From Pseudoduganella umbonata (GTDB taxonomy: Bacteria > Pseudomonadota > Gammaproteobacteria > Burkholderiales > Burkholderiaceae_D): DNA of 64,000 nucleotides. The DNA lies in assembly GCF_014192225.1 (NCBI RefSeq), contig NZ_JACHXS010000010.1, forward strand, positions 62,001-126,000. The letters are read 5' to 3'. Both the position numbers and the translations under genes were made by a program. The number at the start of each line of letters is the position of its first letter. Position 1 is the stretch's first letter. Positions 49,225 to 56,988 of the stretch are shown piece after piece. Under the pieces are notes generated by a model. The model ran no database searches and was not told the DNA's origin. It was given only the letters and a program-made list of their open reading frames with translations.

Positions 49225-50247
49225 TTATTGCACGGCGGCGTTTTCCCGCTCCCTACGCCACCACCGCGACGGCGCGTGGGGTGCCGCCAGCGACAGGGGC
49301 GCGCCGATGACGGGCGTGGCCAATCGCTGCTCATGCCGTTCGGCCAGCGCGGCAATGCGTTCCAGTGGCTCTTGCCAGACGTGGAAAGCCAGGTCGAACG
49401 TGCCATTGTGGATGGGCAGCAGTACCTTGCCGCGCAAATCGATGTGGGCTTGCAGTGTTTGTTCCGGCTGCATGTGGACGTCTGGCCATTCCACGTCGTA
49501 GGCGCCGGTTTCGATCATCGTCAGGTCGAATGGGCCGTAACGGTCGCCGATCGCCTTGAAACCGCGGAAATAGCCGGAGTCGCCGCTGAAGAACACCCGG
49601 TGGGTGGCGCCGGCGATGACCCACGAGCACCACAACGTGCTGTTGCCATCCGACAGTCCGCGCCCCGAGAAGTGCTGCGCCGGCGTGCACGTCAGCTCGA
49701 CTTTGCCCAGTTTGATGGAACGCCACCAGTCCAGTTGCCGTACCTTGGCAGCGGGCACGCCCCAATTGACCAGCAGGTCGCCAACGCCCAGTGGCGTGAT
49801 GAAGTGCCGCGCCCTTGCCGCCAGCGCCAGCACGGCGGCCCGGTCGAGGTGATCGTAGTGGTCGTGCGACAGGATCACGCCTTCGAGTTCCGGCAATTCT
49901 TCCAGGGCCAGGGGCGGCGCATGAAAGCGGGCTGGACCCAGCCAGCTGAACGGCGAAGCACGGCGCGCGAAGACGGGATCGGTCAGCCACAGCCCGCCTT
50001 CCAGCTTGAGCAGCACGGTCGAGTGCCCGAGCCGCCACACGGTGTTGTCCGGTGCCGCGTCGATGGCACCTCGCGTCATCGCCTCTACGGGAATGGGTGC
50101 TGCCGGCACGGTGCCCGCAGGTTTATTGAACAGCGCGCGCCACATGATGCCGAGCATCTTGCCGAAGCCGCCGCGCTGCATTCGCGCCGGGTTGCGAAAG
50201 CGGCCGTTCTGGATTTGCGGCGAGACATGGGCGGTGGTCGGGTGCAT
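49225..50247 (-). CDS. MBL-fold metallo-hydrolase (UlaG/NAPE-PLD-like)
   Basis: 340 residues. His128-Asp-His130-Tyr-Asp132-His133 is the zinc-binding signature, with later His and Asp residues (Gly-Asp-Ser near 216, Pro-Ile-His near 287). Domain shape fits the UlaG/NAPE-hydrolysing phospholipase D group: lactonase- or phosphodiesterase-type hydrolysis. AGGAG lies five bases before the ATG. It is divergent from a TetR gene with tandem operators between them, so it is probably the TetR target. Confidence 0.88.
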   Translation of the reverse strand: MHPTTAHVSPQIQNGRFRNPARMQRGGFGKMLGIMWRALFNKPAGTVPAAPIPVEAMTRGAIDAAPDNTVWRLGHSTVLLKLEGGLWLTDPVFARRASPFSWLGPARFHAPPLALEELPELEGVILSHDHYDHLDRAAVLALAARARHFITPLGVGDLLVNWGVPAAKVRQLDWWRSIKLGKVELTCTPAQHFSGRGLSDGNSTLWCSWVIAGATHRVFFSGDSGYFRGFKAIGDRYGPFDLTMIETGAYDVEWPDVHMQPEQTLQAHIDLRGKVLLPIHNGTFDLAFHVWQEPLERIAALAERHEQRLATPVIGAPLSLAAPHAPSRWWRRERENAAVQ

Positions 50248-50267
50248 GAGAACTCCTGTCGGCTAAA

Positions 50268-50334
50268 AACTACACTACACAGTGTAGTTCAAAGTGTAGC
50301 GCCCGGCATCGGAAAAGTAAACTACCCGGTGTAG
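50268..50334. promoter_or_regulatory. TetR-type operators in the mbl-tetR intergenic region
   Basis: Two 13-bp palindromes with the same half-site: CTACACAGTGTAG (50275-50287, perfect around one central base) and CTACCCGGTGTAG (50322-50334, one change). The first extends outward to AACTACAC/GTGTAGTT arms (50268-50289). A lone GTGTAG half-site lies between at about 50294. The second ends about 9 bp before the tetR ATG, consistent with autorepression. Confidence 0.75.
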
Positions 50335-50343
50335 AATATTGGC

Positions 50344-50949
50344 ATGACGACTTCCCGCCTTACCGACCGCAAGCGTGCCGCCATCGTGCAGGCGGCGATT
50401 GCCGAATTCCGTGCCCATGGCTTCGATGCCACGTCGATGGACCGTATCGCCGCGACGGCCGGCGTATCGAAACGTACCGTCTACAATCACTTCCCCAGCA
50501 AGGACGACCTGTTCGCCCAGATCCTCGAAGAATTGTGGGATTGCAGCGTCGCCGCCAGCCCGGCGTTGTATGGCGCCGATCGGCCACTGCGAACGCAACT
50601 GCTGGAGTTGCTGCGCCAGAAGGTGGCCCTGCTGCGCGATCCGTATTTCCTCGACCTGGCCCGCGTAGCGATTGCCGAAGCGATCCATACGCCCGAGCGG
50701 GCACGCAGCATGGTGGCGAAACTGGCGGAAAAGGAAGAAGGCGCCGCCGCGCTGTTGCGCGCCGCCCAGGCGGACGGCAAGCTGAAAGCGGGCGATCCGG
50801 CCTTCATGGCCAATGTGCTGCAGGGACAGCTGAAGACGTTTGCGTTCTGGCCCCAGGTGGCGATGGGCCAGCCCGGGCTGGGTGAGGCACAGGAGGCCGC
50901 CGTCGTCGAGACGGCCGTCGACATGTTCCTGTGCTATTGGGGCGTGTGA
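50344..50949 (+). CDS. TetR-family transcriptional regulator
   Basis: 201 residues; the helix-turn-helix (about 11-53) has Ala-Gly-Val-Ser-Lys-Arg-Thr-Val-Tyr-Asn-His-Phe. The ligand-binding part is all-helical, similar to AcrR/TetR_C_7-type sensors of hydrophobic compounds. It probably represses itself and the divergent MBL hydrolase through the operators at 50268-50334. Its 3' end overlaps the convergent BNR gene by 16 bp. Confidence 0.9.
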   Translation: MTTSRLTDRKRAAIVQAAIAEFRAHGFDATSMDRIAATAGVSKRTVYNHFPSKDDLFAQILEELWDCSVAASPALYGADRPLRTQLLELLRQKVALLRDPYFLDLARVAIAEAIHTPERARSMVAKLAEKEEGAAALLRAAQADGKLKAGDPAFMANVLQGQLKTFAFWPQVAMGQPGLGEAQEAAVVETAVDMFLCYWGV

Positions 50950-52034
50950 GCGGCGAACCGCGTCGCATAGACGGGCGGCAGGTGGGCCGATACCGTTTGC
51001 CAGGTGCTGCCCGCATCGCCGGAAATCCACAGGCCGCCGGTCGTTGACCCCATCAGCAAGGTGGCGCCATCGCTTGCCACCGCCAGCCCATGCCGGTAGA
51101 CGAGATCGTAGCAATCGCGTTGCGGCAGGCCATCGCGCTGCGTGTCGAACGTGGCACCACCGTCGCGCGTGCGGTTGACGGCCAGCGCTGCGCCAACGGG
51201 CACCCGCTGCTGGTCGGCGATGGCGGGGACGAACCATGCGGTGCCCCCATCGGCCGGATGCGCTGCGACGGCGAACCCGAACGACGACGCCGGTGCCGCC
51301 ACCTCTTCCCAATGCATGCCATTGTCGATCGAGCGCCAGATGCCGCTGTGGTGCTGGCACCACAGGACGTCCGGCATGCCGGCGCAGCGGACGATGCGGT
51401 GCGGATCCTGCGCCGCGCCGTCGTGGACCAGTTCTGGCGGCATATAGCGTGCCGCCATGCCCTGGGTGCGCAGTGCCCACGTGTTGCCGCCATCGTTCGT
51501 CACCCACGCGCCGCCGCACGAAACGCCGACCAGCACGCTATTGCTGTCGCGCGGATCGACGCAGATGCTGTGGATGCCCGGCGTGTCATAGCCACCGCCG
51601 AACCATCCCGACCGGCCGGGAACGTTCCACAACGATTCGACCAGTTGCCAGCTGTTGCCGCGGTCGGCAGAGCGGAACAGGCCACCGGGCAAGGTGCCGG
51701 CCCACAATACCCCGGGCTGGTCCGGGCCGCCCGCTTCCAGTGACCAGATCTGCTTCAAGGTCCAGTCGGTCTTGTCGTCGCTGCCGTCCGGCTTCGGCGG
51801 ATACACGGGCACGGCGACCTCCGTCCACTCCGTGCCGCCGGCGTCGCGCCGGTGCAGCTTGGCGCCGAAGTGGCCCAGGTTCAGCGCTGCATAGGTGGCG
51901 CCGTCACGCCCGTCGTGCAAGACGATCGATACCGGATCGCCAGGGAAGTGCGGCGCGGACAATCGCCATGCGCCCTCCTCCTTCATCAGTTCAAACAGTC
52001 CCTTGCGGGTAGCGATGAATGCTTGCGCCGTCAT
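50934..52034 (-). CDS. BNR/Asp-box beta-propeller protein (sialidase-like)
   Basis: 366 residues from the ATG at 52034, five bases after GGAGG. At least five Asp-box repeats of the form Ser-x-Asp-x-Gly-x-Thr-Trp (for example Ser-Ala-Asp-Arg-Gly-Asn-Ser-Trp, Asn-Asp-Gly-Gly-Asn-Thr-Trp) define a propeller like sialidases or YCF48/photosynthesis assembly factors. There is no signal peptide, so it is probably cytoplasmic, and no catalytic Arg triad of sialidases is recognisable. Function unknown. A MoaD/ThiS-like gene ends one base upstream. Confidence 0.78.
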   Translation of the reverse strand: MTAQAFIATRKGLFELMKEEGAWRLSAPHFPGDPVSIVLHDGRDGATYAALNLGHFGAKLHRRDAGGTEWTEVAVPVYPPKPDGSDDKTDWTLKQIWSLEAGGPDQPGVLWAGTLPGGLFRSADRGNSWQLVESLWNVPGRSGWFGGGYDTPGIHSICVDPRDSNSVLVGVSCGGAWVTNDGGNTWALRTQGMAARYMPPELVHDGAAQDPHRIVRCAGMPDVLWCQHHSGIWRSIDNGMHWEEVAAPASSFGFAVAAHPADGGTAWFVPAIADQQRVPVGAALAVNRTRDGGATFDTQRDGLPQRDCYDLVYRHGLAVASDGATLLMGSTTGGLWISGDAGSTWQTVSAHLPPVYATRFAAHTPQ

Positions 52035-52035
52035 G

Positions 52036-52305
52036 TCAACCTCCGGAAAGTGCCTGCAGGATGTGGATGGTGGAATCGGGCCGGAGCGGGTCATCCAGCA
52101 AGGCACGGTCGCGGCAGCGCTGGCCGTCGATGAAGGCGACCACGTTGGCGCGCAGCCGGCCCTGGTCGTCCAGTACGTAGCCGCCCAGGCGCGGATCGGC
52201 GGCGGCCAGTTCATCGAGTGCCGTTCGTAACGTCGCCGCGTGCGTGACCAGCTGCGGCACTGGCATGAAGCGCGCCAGTTGTTGTGTGAAGATGATGAGC
52301 GCCAT
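52036..52305 (-). CDS. MoaD/ThiS-like ubiquitin-fold protein
   Basis: 89 residues ending in Leu-Ser-Gly-Gly, the C-terminal Gly-Gly that carries sulfur in MoaD, ThiS and CysO. The beta-grasp shape (strand, strand, helix Leu-Arg-Thr-Ala-Leu-Asp-Glu-Leu, then Asn-Val-Val-Ala-Phe-Ile-Asp-Gly) fits. The ATG at 52305 has GGAGG eight bases upstream. It starts the two-gene unit with the BNR protein. Adenylating enzyme and sulfur acceptor are not in the window. Confidence 0.82.
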   Translation of the reverse strand: MALIIFTQQLARFMPVPQLVTHAATLRTALDELAAADPRLGGYVLDDQGRLRANVVAFIDGQRCRDRALLDDPLRPDSTIHILQALSGG

Positions 52306-52402
52306 GGGAATCGCCTCCGGGTGCAGCGATTCTAGCGCGGTTGCCGGACGTGTTGGCCTACAATGAATCACTGACGGACGGAATGCAACACGGGAGCTGC
52401 CA

Positions 52403-52717
52403 ATGTCGATTACCCAGCAGGAACTGGAAACCCTGATGCAGGAAGTGGAGCACGAAGACCCGATCGATTTCGCCGACCTCCCCTTCGACGAAAAGGATTT
52501 GCGGGGCATCGTTGCCAGCCATCTTTGCGAGATGGCTGGCAAGATGGAGTCGTTCAGCGAAGCGGATCGCGAGATGACGCTGCTGGCCGTCTCCGCCAAG
52601 CTGGTGCTGGAAAACCTGGTGCTGCACGTGCAACTGCTGCGGCGCAATGGCCAGCCGCTGAACGAGCAGACCGAGGCACTGCTGGCCCGGCTGCGCAATG
52701 GTGGCAGCGCGGGCTGA
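52403..52717 (+). CDS. Hypothetical protein
   Basis: 104 residues, mostly alpha-helical and acidic in its first half, with a hydrophobic Leu/Val-rich helix at about 60-80. GGGAG lies six bases before the ATG. No family recognised and no membrane helix or signal peptide is visible. It is divergent from the MoaD-like gene across about 97 bp and convergent with the EPS operon. Confidence 0.6.
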   Translation: MSITQQELETLMQEVEHEDPIDFADLPFDEKDLRGIVASHLCEMAGKMESFSEADREMTLLAVSAKLVLENLVLHVQLLRRNGQPLNEQTEALLARLRNGGSAG

Positions 52718-52830
52718 CGTCAACGCATCATGCCGGCGGCGCAGCGGGGAAATCGGGCTTTCCAGCCATTTCAAGCCAGCATCGGGACGATTCTGATCGA
52801 ATCATCCAGCGAATCCCTGATGCGGGATGC

Positions 52831-52902
52831 CAGGACCAGGACCAGGACCAGGACCAGGACTAGGGCTGGGGCTGGGGCTGGGGCTGGGGCTGGGGCTGCG
52901 GC
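52831..52902 (-). repeat. Two adjacent hexanucleotide microsatellites at the end of the ferredoxin gene
   Basis: CAGGAC repeats five times (52831-52860), then one TAGGGC, five TGGGGC and one TGCGGC (52861-52902). The second array encodes the Pro-Gln tail of the ferredoxin on the minus strand; TAGGGC holds its TAG stop codon. Hexamer units keep frame. Confidence 0.9.
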
Positions 52903-53186
52903 AACCTGCGCGCGGCCGGGGCGATCAGCGTGATGTCGCCTTCCGCCACCGCCACGCACGGCAGCACATCGTGCGCCTGCCGCTCGTCGAACGACAGGCC
53001 GGGCCATTCGACGAGGTAGCGCACCGGACCGCCGTCGCTGCCGCACAGGCAGGTACGGCACGTGCCGTTGCGGCATGAGCTGGGCAGCTTGATGCCGGCG
53101 CGTTCCGCGGCACGCAGCAGGGTTTCGCCTTCTTCCGCATCGAACGCGAATTCCTTCGGCAGGATGCGAACCCGGCAGGTTCCCAT
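52860..53186 (-). CDS. [2Fe-2S] plant-type ferredoxin with C-terminal Pro-Gln tail
   Basis: 108 residues. Cys38-x4-Cys43-x2-Cys46 and Cys77 are the four cluster ligands of plant-type ferredoxins. The last 13 residues are a (Pro-Gln)6-Pro tail made by microsatellite DNA. The start codon overlaps the flippase stop (TGATG), so it is translated with the EPS genes. It would supply electrons to an oxidative step, but no oxygenase lies in the visible part of the operon. Last gene of the operon as seen here. Confidence 0.88.
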   Translation of the reverse strand: MGTCRVRILPKEFAFDAEEGETLLRAAERAGIKLPSSCRNGTCRTCLCGSDGGPVRYLVEWPGLSFDERQAHDVLPCVAVAEGDITLIAPAARRLPQPQPQPQPQPQP

Positions 53187-54634
53187 CACGCCACCTGCCG
53201 CTTCCGCCGCAGCATGCCCCAGACTTCGACGACGGCGGTACGATTGAGCAGGCAGCTCGCCGCCACGTAGCCGGCAGCCCCTGCTGCGACCTGGATTGCC
53301 AGCGCGATGCGGCGGTCCGCTACCTGGTCCAGCATGCCGTGGATCGCTGTGACGGCGCCGCACATGGCGGCGCCGGACAGCATTGCCGGCAGCATGCGCA
53401 TCGCCACTTCGCCCATCGTCAGGCCGATCACGCCCAGCATGCGATGCATGTTGATCAGCAGGACGACGGGATATACCAGTGCCCAGGCCATGGCGACGCC
53501 GAAGATGCCCCAGTGCGTGCCGGCATAGAAGGCGAGCGGCATCACCGTACAGGCGACGATACCGTTCTGCAGCGCGATGCCGGGCCGGCCGACCGCATCG
53601 GTGACTGCCGGCAGGAACTGCACCACGGTACGGAACGGCATGATCAGCGCCAGCACCTGCAGCGGCAGGATCGCCTCTTCCCAATGTTTGCCGAGAAAGA
53701 CCAGCACGATGTCGCTGGCGGTTGCCGCCATGCCCCACAGGATCGGAAACGCGACCAGCGATACCAGTTCGAACGCCTTCAGCAACTGGCGACCGATCGC
53801 GGCGCGATCGTTCTGGTAGCGCGCCAGTGCGGGAAACGCGACCTGGTTCAGGATGCCGGACACCCGTTGCACCGGCAGGCTGGCCAGGTGCAGCGCAACC
53901 GAATACACCCCCAGGATCTCGCCGCCCAGCGTGCGGCCGATGATCACCGTATCGGCCTGCGTGAAGAAGAACCACAGGAAGCGCGAGGCCGACACCTTGC
54001 CGCCGAACGCGAGCAGTGACCGCATGCCCTGCCACGAGAACAGCGGCAGGTGCGGGAACGGAGCGACGATAACAACCGCAACCGTGCGGTAGAGTGCCGC
54101 GACGATGATGCCCAATGCCAGCGACCACACGCCCATGCCCCACCACGCCAGCGCGAGCGTGACGAAGGCGGTAAGCACCGATTGCGACAGGTCCAGCAGC
54201 GAGCGGGCACGGAAATTCAGGCCGCGCTGCAGCAGCACTTCGGATACCAGGCCGAACGGCGCCAGTACGAATTGCAGCGACATCAGCCGGATCAGGTTGG
54301 CCAGGTTCGGCTCGGAGAAGAAATGCTCTGCGAGCGGCGCGCACGCCACCAATAGAACGACCACGACGAAATTGACGAGCATGAACAGGCCGTAAGCCTG
54401 GCGCAGCTTTTGGGTGGACACTTCCTTGGCCTGCACCAGCGCGGGCGCCAGGCCCATCTCGACGAACATCGCGCACCACGCGAGGAACACGGAAGCCATT
54501 GCCATCAGGCCGTAGTCGGCCGGTACCAGCATGCGCATCACGATGATCGTGATAACCCAGCTGATAATCTGGCTGGCGAACTTGGCGCCGGCGACCCATT
54601 TGAGTCCGTGCAGGACGTCCTTCTTCAATGACAT
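53186..54634 (-). CDS. Polysaccharide flippase, Wzx/oligosaccharide flippase family
   Basis: 482 residues with 12 to 14 membrane helices and the MATE/MOP-type start Leu-Lys-x-x-Val-Leu-His-Gly-Leu-Lys-Trp. The family moves undecaprenyl-linked repeat units across the inner membrane. Related to WzxC/TuaB. It lies 16 bp after the deacetylase gene and overlaps the ferredoxin start. Substrate is the exopolysaccharide of this locus, by context. Confidence 0.9.
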   Translation of the reverse strand: MSLKKDVLHGLKWVAGAKFASQIISWVITIIVMRMLVPADYGLMAMASVFLAWCAMFVEMGLAPALVQAKEVSTQKLRQAYGLFMLVNFVVVVLLVACAPLAEHFFSEPNLANLIRLMSLQFVLAPFGLVSEVLLQRGLNFRARSLLDLSQSVLTAFVTLALAWWGMGVWSLALGIIVAALYRTVAVVIVAPFPHLPLFSWQGMRSLLAFGGKVSASRFLWFFFTQADTVIIGRTLGGEILGVYSVALHLASLPVQRVSGILNQVAFPALARYQNDRAAIGRQLLKAFELVSLVAFPILWGMAATASDIVLVFLGKHWEEAILPLQVLALIMPFRTVVQFLPAVTDAVGRPGIALQNGIVACTVMPLAFYAGTHWGIFGVAMAWALVYPVVLLINMHRMLGVIGLTMGEVAMRMLPAMLSGAAMCGAVTAIHGMLDQVADRRIALAIQVAAGAAGYVAASCLLNRTAVVEVWGMLRRKRQVA

Positions 54635-54650
54635 GCTAGGGTGTTCCTTG

Positions 54651-55667
54651 TTACGCCAGCTGTGCGCTCGTGGTCAGGTTGCGTGCCATGCGCAGGACGA
54701 AGCGCAACCGGCTCCTGTCCCATGGCGTGAAGCGGGGTAGCTGGAACAGGTCCGGCCGACCGCGGCTGGCGCCCCATGACGTCGACACGGCACCCTCGAA
54801 ACGCAGTTCGCGTGCCATCGCGACGTGGCGCGCTTCGTAGTCCTCGCCGGGCTTGCCGTTCGGGTAGGCGAACAGCGAAACGCTGGCACCGATCATGTCT
54901 TCCAGCGCCAGCTTGCCCTGCGCAATTTCCTCGCGCGCCTCATGGTCGGCCAGGCGCGCCAGGATCGGATGGTTGACCGTGTGCGCGCCGATGCCCATGC
55001 CGGCCGCGTGCAGTTTGCGTACCTGGGCGGTCGTCATCATCAGGTCTTCCGGCAAGGCCACACCGGCCAGCGCCACCAGCCGGTCGACCTGGCGCTGACG
55101 TTCGGCCATCGGCAGATATTTCAGTTGCCCGATCAACGCGGGAATGGCCTGCCGGCGCTCGGCTGGCGTATGCAGGGGATGCTTACCAAGATCCAGTGGC
55201 GTGGCATCGAGTATTCCCTCCGGCGCGCGCCGCACCAATTCGTACACGCTGTCGTTCCACATTCGTCCGCCGTTCAGGAATCCGGTGGCGACGAAGAAAG
55301 TGGCATGCAGCCCGTGGCGCTGCAGGATCGGCAGCGCCACCTCGGCATTGTCGGCGTAGCCATCGTCGAATGTGATCGCCGCTGCGCGCGGCGGCAGCGT
55401 GCCATCCCTGGAACGCCGCACCGCTTCCAGCAGGGGCAACACGTTGAAGTGCGACTTCAGCATGCCGATCTGGGCCGAAAATTCGGCGGCATCGACCTCG
55501 CTGGGAAACAGCGGATCCTTGTGCGGAAGCACGCGGTGGTAGATCAGGATCGACAGGCCATGCCGGCCGCCGGGCGACAGGAGCGACAGCAGGCTTTTTT
55601 CCAGCAGCGGCGCAGGGGTGGCATGCGTGGCGGTAGCGGCAGCCATGCCGTATTCAGGCTGTTTCAT
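54651..55667 (-). CDS. Polysaccharide deacetylase (NodB homology domain)
   Basis: 338 residues from the ATG at 55667. The NodB signature Thr-Phe-Asp-Asp-Gly-Tyr is present, the Asp serving as base and metal ligand, with the His-Thr-x-x-His-Pro metal-binding motif near residue 230. No signal peptide is visible, so action may be cytoplasmic on lipid-linked precursors. It removes N- or O-acetyl groups from polysaccharide. Deacetylases of this type belong to exosortase A EPS loci. Overlaps the ligase gene by 14 bp. Confidence 0.87.
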   Translation of the reverse strand: MKQPEYGMAAATATHATPAPLLEKSLLSLLSPGGRHGLSILIYHRVLPHKDPLFPSEVDAAEFSAQIGMLKSHFNVLPLLEAVRRSRDGTLPPRAAAITFDDGYADNAEVALPILQRHGLHATFFVATGFLNGGRMWNDSVYELVRRAPEGILDATPLDLGKHPLHTPAERRQAIPALIGQLKYLPMAERQRQVDRLVALAGVALPEDLMMTTAQVRKLHAAGMGIGAHTVNHPILARLADHEAREEIAQGKLALEDMIGASVSLFAYPNGKPGEDYEARHVAMARELRFEGAVSTSWGASRGRPDLFQLPRFTPWDRSRLRFVLRMARNLTTSAQLA

Positions 55668-56988
55668 GACGAAGCTCTTCTTCTGGGGCCGTTTCATCCG
55701 GCGGGTCGGGTTCGGGCGCAAGGGGATTGACGAGCGGTTTCGGTACCAGCACATTGCGCTCGCGCTCGACGATCAGGCGGGTCGCAGCCATGGCCGCCAT
55801 CAGGTAATACGGCACGTCGAAGTAGGCGAGACTGAGGAACGCGCCGCCGACCGCGAAGCCCAGCAGGCTGACCTGGACCATGCGCGCCAGGTTGCCGGCC
55901 CATGCCAGTTCGGCGAACGGGGCGGAACGGCTGATGATGCGCGAGCCGGTCAGCCATGTCAGGATGCCGAGCGTCAGGTAAATCGCCAATCCGCCCCAGC
56001 CATGTTCGCCCAGTACCTGGAAATAAATGCTGTGCGCGGCATGAACGTCTTCGGGGATCGGCGCATATAGCTGGAACACGTAGGAATCGTAGATCTCGAA
56101 GCCGCCGCCCAGGGGCCGATCATTGGCCAGATGGAAGGCCATCCACCATGCGTTGATGCGGCCCATTGCAGACATGTCCTGTTCGTATTCGTCGATCGTG
56201 TCGATGCGTTCGTGCCACTGCTCGGGCATGAACACCATTGCGACAGGTACGCATAGGACCATCAGCGTGCCAAGCATTGCCTTGTTGCGGCTCTTCAGCC
56301 ACAGGAATGCCAGCATCGCCACCATCGCGATCGCCGCGCCGCGCGAATACGAAGCGATCGACGCCAGCGCGCACAGCAGCATCGACGCGATCATCGCCCG
56401 CTTCGCCCACTTGTGCGTGACCAGCGTGTACAGGTAAAGCATCAGCGGGATCGTCATCACCAGCGCCAGTGCGATTTCATTGTTGCCGTCGATGAAAGTG
56501 CCGATCGGGCCCCAGACACGGTACTGCCCGCCGCTGCGCAGCGTGAAGATGCCGCCCTTGACGCCATAGAAACCAATGGAGATCACGACGGTCCAGATCA
56601 GCCATTCGACATGCTTGCGCTTGCGCAGCAGCATCATGACCACGATCGTCATGCCCATGATCTTCAGTACCTTGATCAATTGCGGCATGATCTGGTCCGG
56701 ATGGATCGCGAATGCGGCCGTCAGGCACATATAGGCGATGAAGAGCAGGAACGTAACGGTAACGGGCGTTAGCGGATAACGGTATTTGCGGTGAGCGTTG
56801 GTGGCCATTGCGGCCACTGTCGTCACCGCGATGATGGCGGCAAACGGAAATTCGCGCGCGAAGCCCCATCCTTGCGTATGCGGATTCATCACGCTGATCC
56901 AGATCCACATCACCATGCCGAGCGACGGGCGCTTGAAGATATACGGCAACGAGCCGAACACCAGCAGTGTGATGACGAAGTCCCTCAT
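55654..56988 (-). CDS. O-antigen-ligase-like protein, exosortase A system-associated
   Basis: 444 residues from the ATG at 56988. About 12 hydrophobic segments with a long periplasmic loop between about 290 and 345 match the Wzy/WaaL fold; the start Met-Arg-Asp-Phe and the Gly-Trp-Gly-Phe-Ala segment fit the exosortase A-associated putative O-glycosylation ligase family. It may polymerise or ligate the repeat unit. It overlaps CapK-like and deacetylase genes at either end. Confidence 0.85.
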   Translation of the reverse strand: MRDFVITLLVFGSLPYIFKRPSLGMVMWIWISVMNPHTQGWGFAREFPFAAIIAVTTVAAMATNAHRKYRYPLTPVTVTFLLFIAYMCLTAAFAIHPDQIMPQLIKVLKIMGMTIVVMMLLRKRKHVEWLIWTVVISIGFYGVKGGIFTLRSGGQYRVWGPIGTFIDGNNEIALALVMTIPLMLYLYTLVTHKWAKRAMIASMLLCALASIASYSRGAAIAMVAMLAFLWLKSRNKAMLGTLMVLCVPVAMVFMPEQWHERIDTIDEYEQDMSAMGRINAWWMAFHLANDRPLGGGFEIYDSYVFQLYAPIPEDVHAAHSIYFQVLGEHGWGGLAIYLTLGILTWLTGSRIISRSAPFAELAWAGNLARMVQVSLLGFAVGGAFLSLAYFDVPYYLMAAMAATRLIVERERNVLVPKPLVNPLAPEPDPPDETAPEEELRHETA

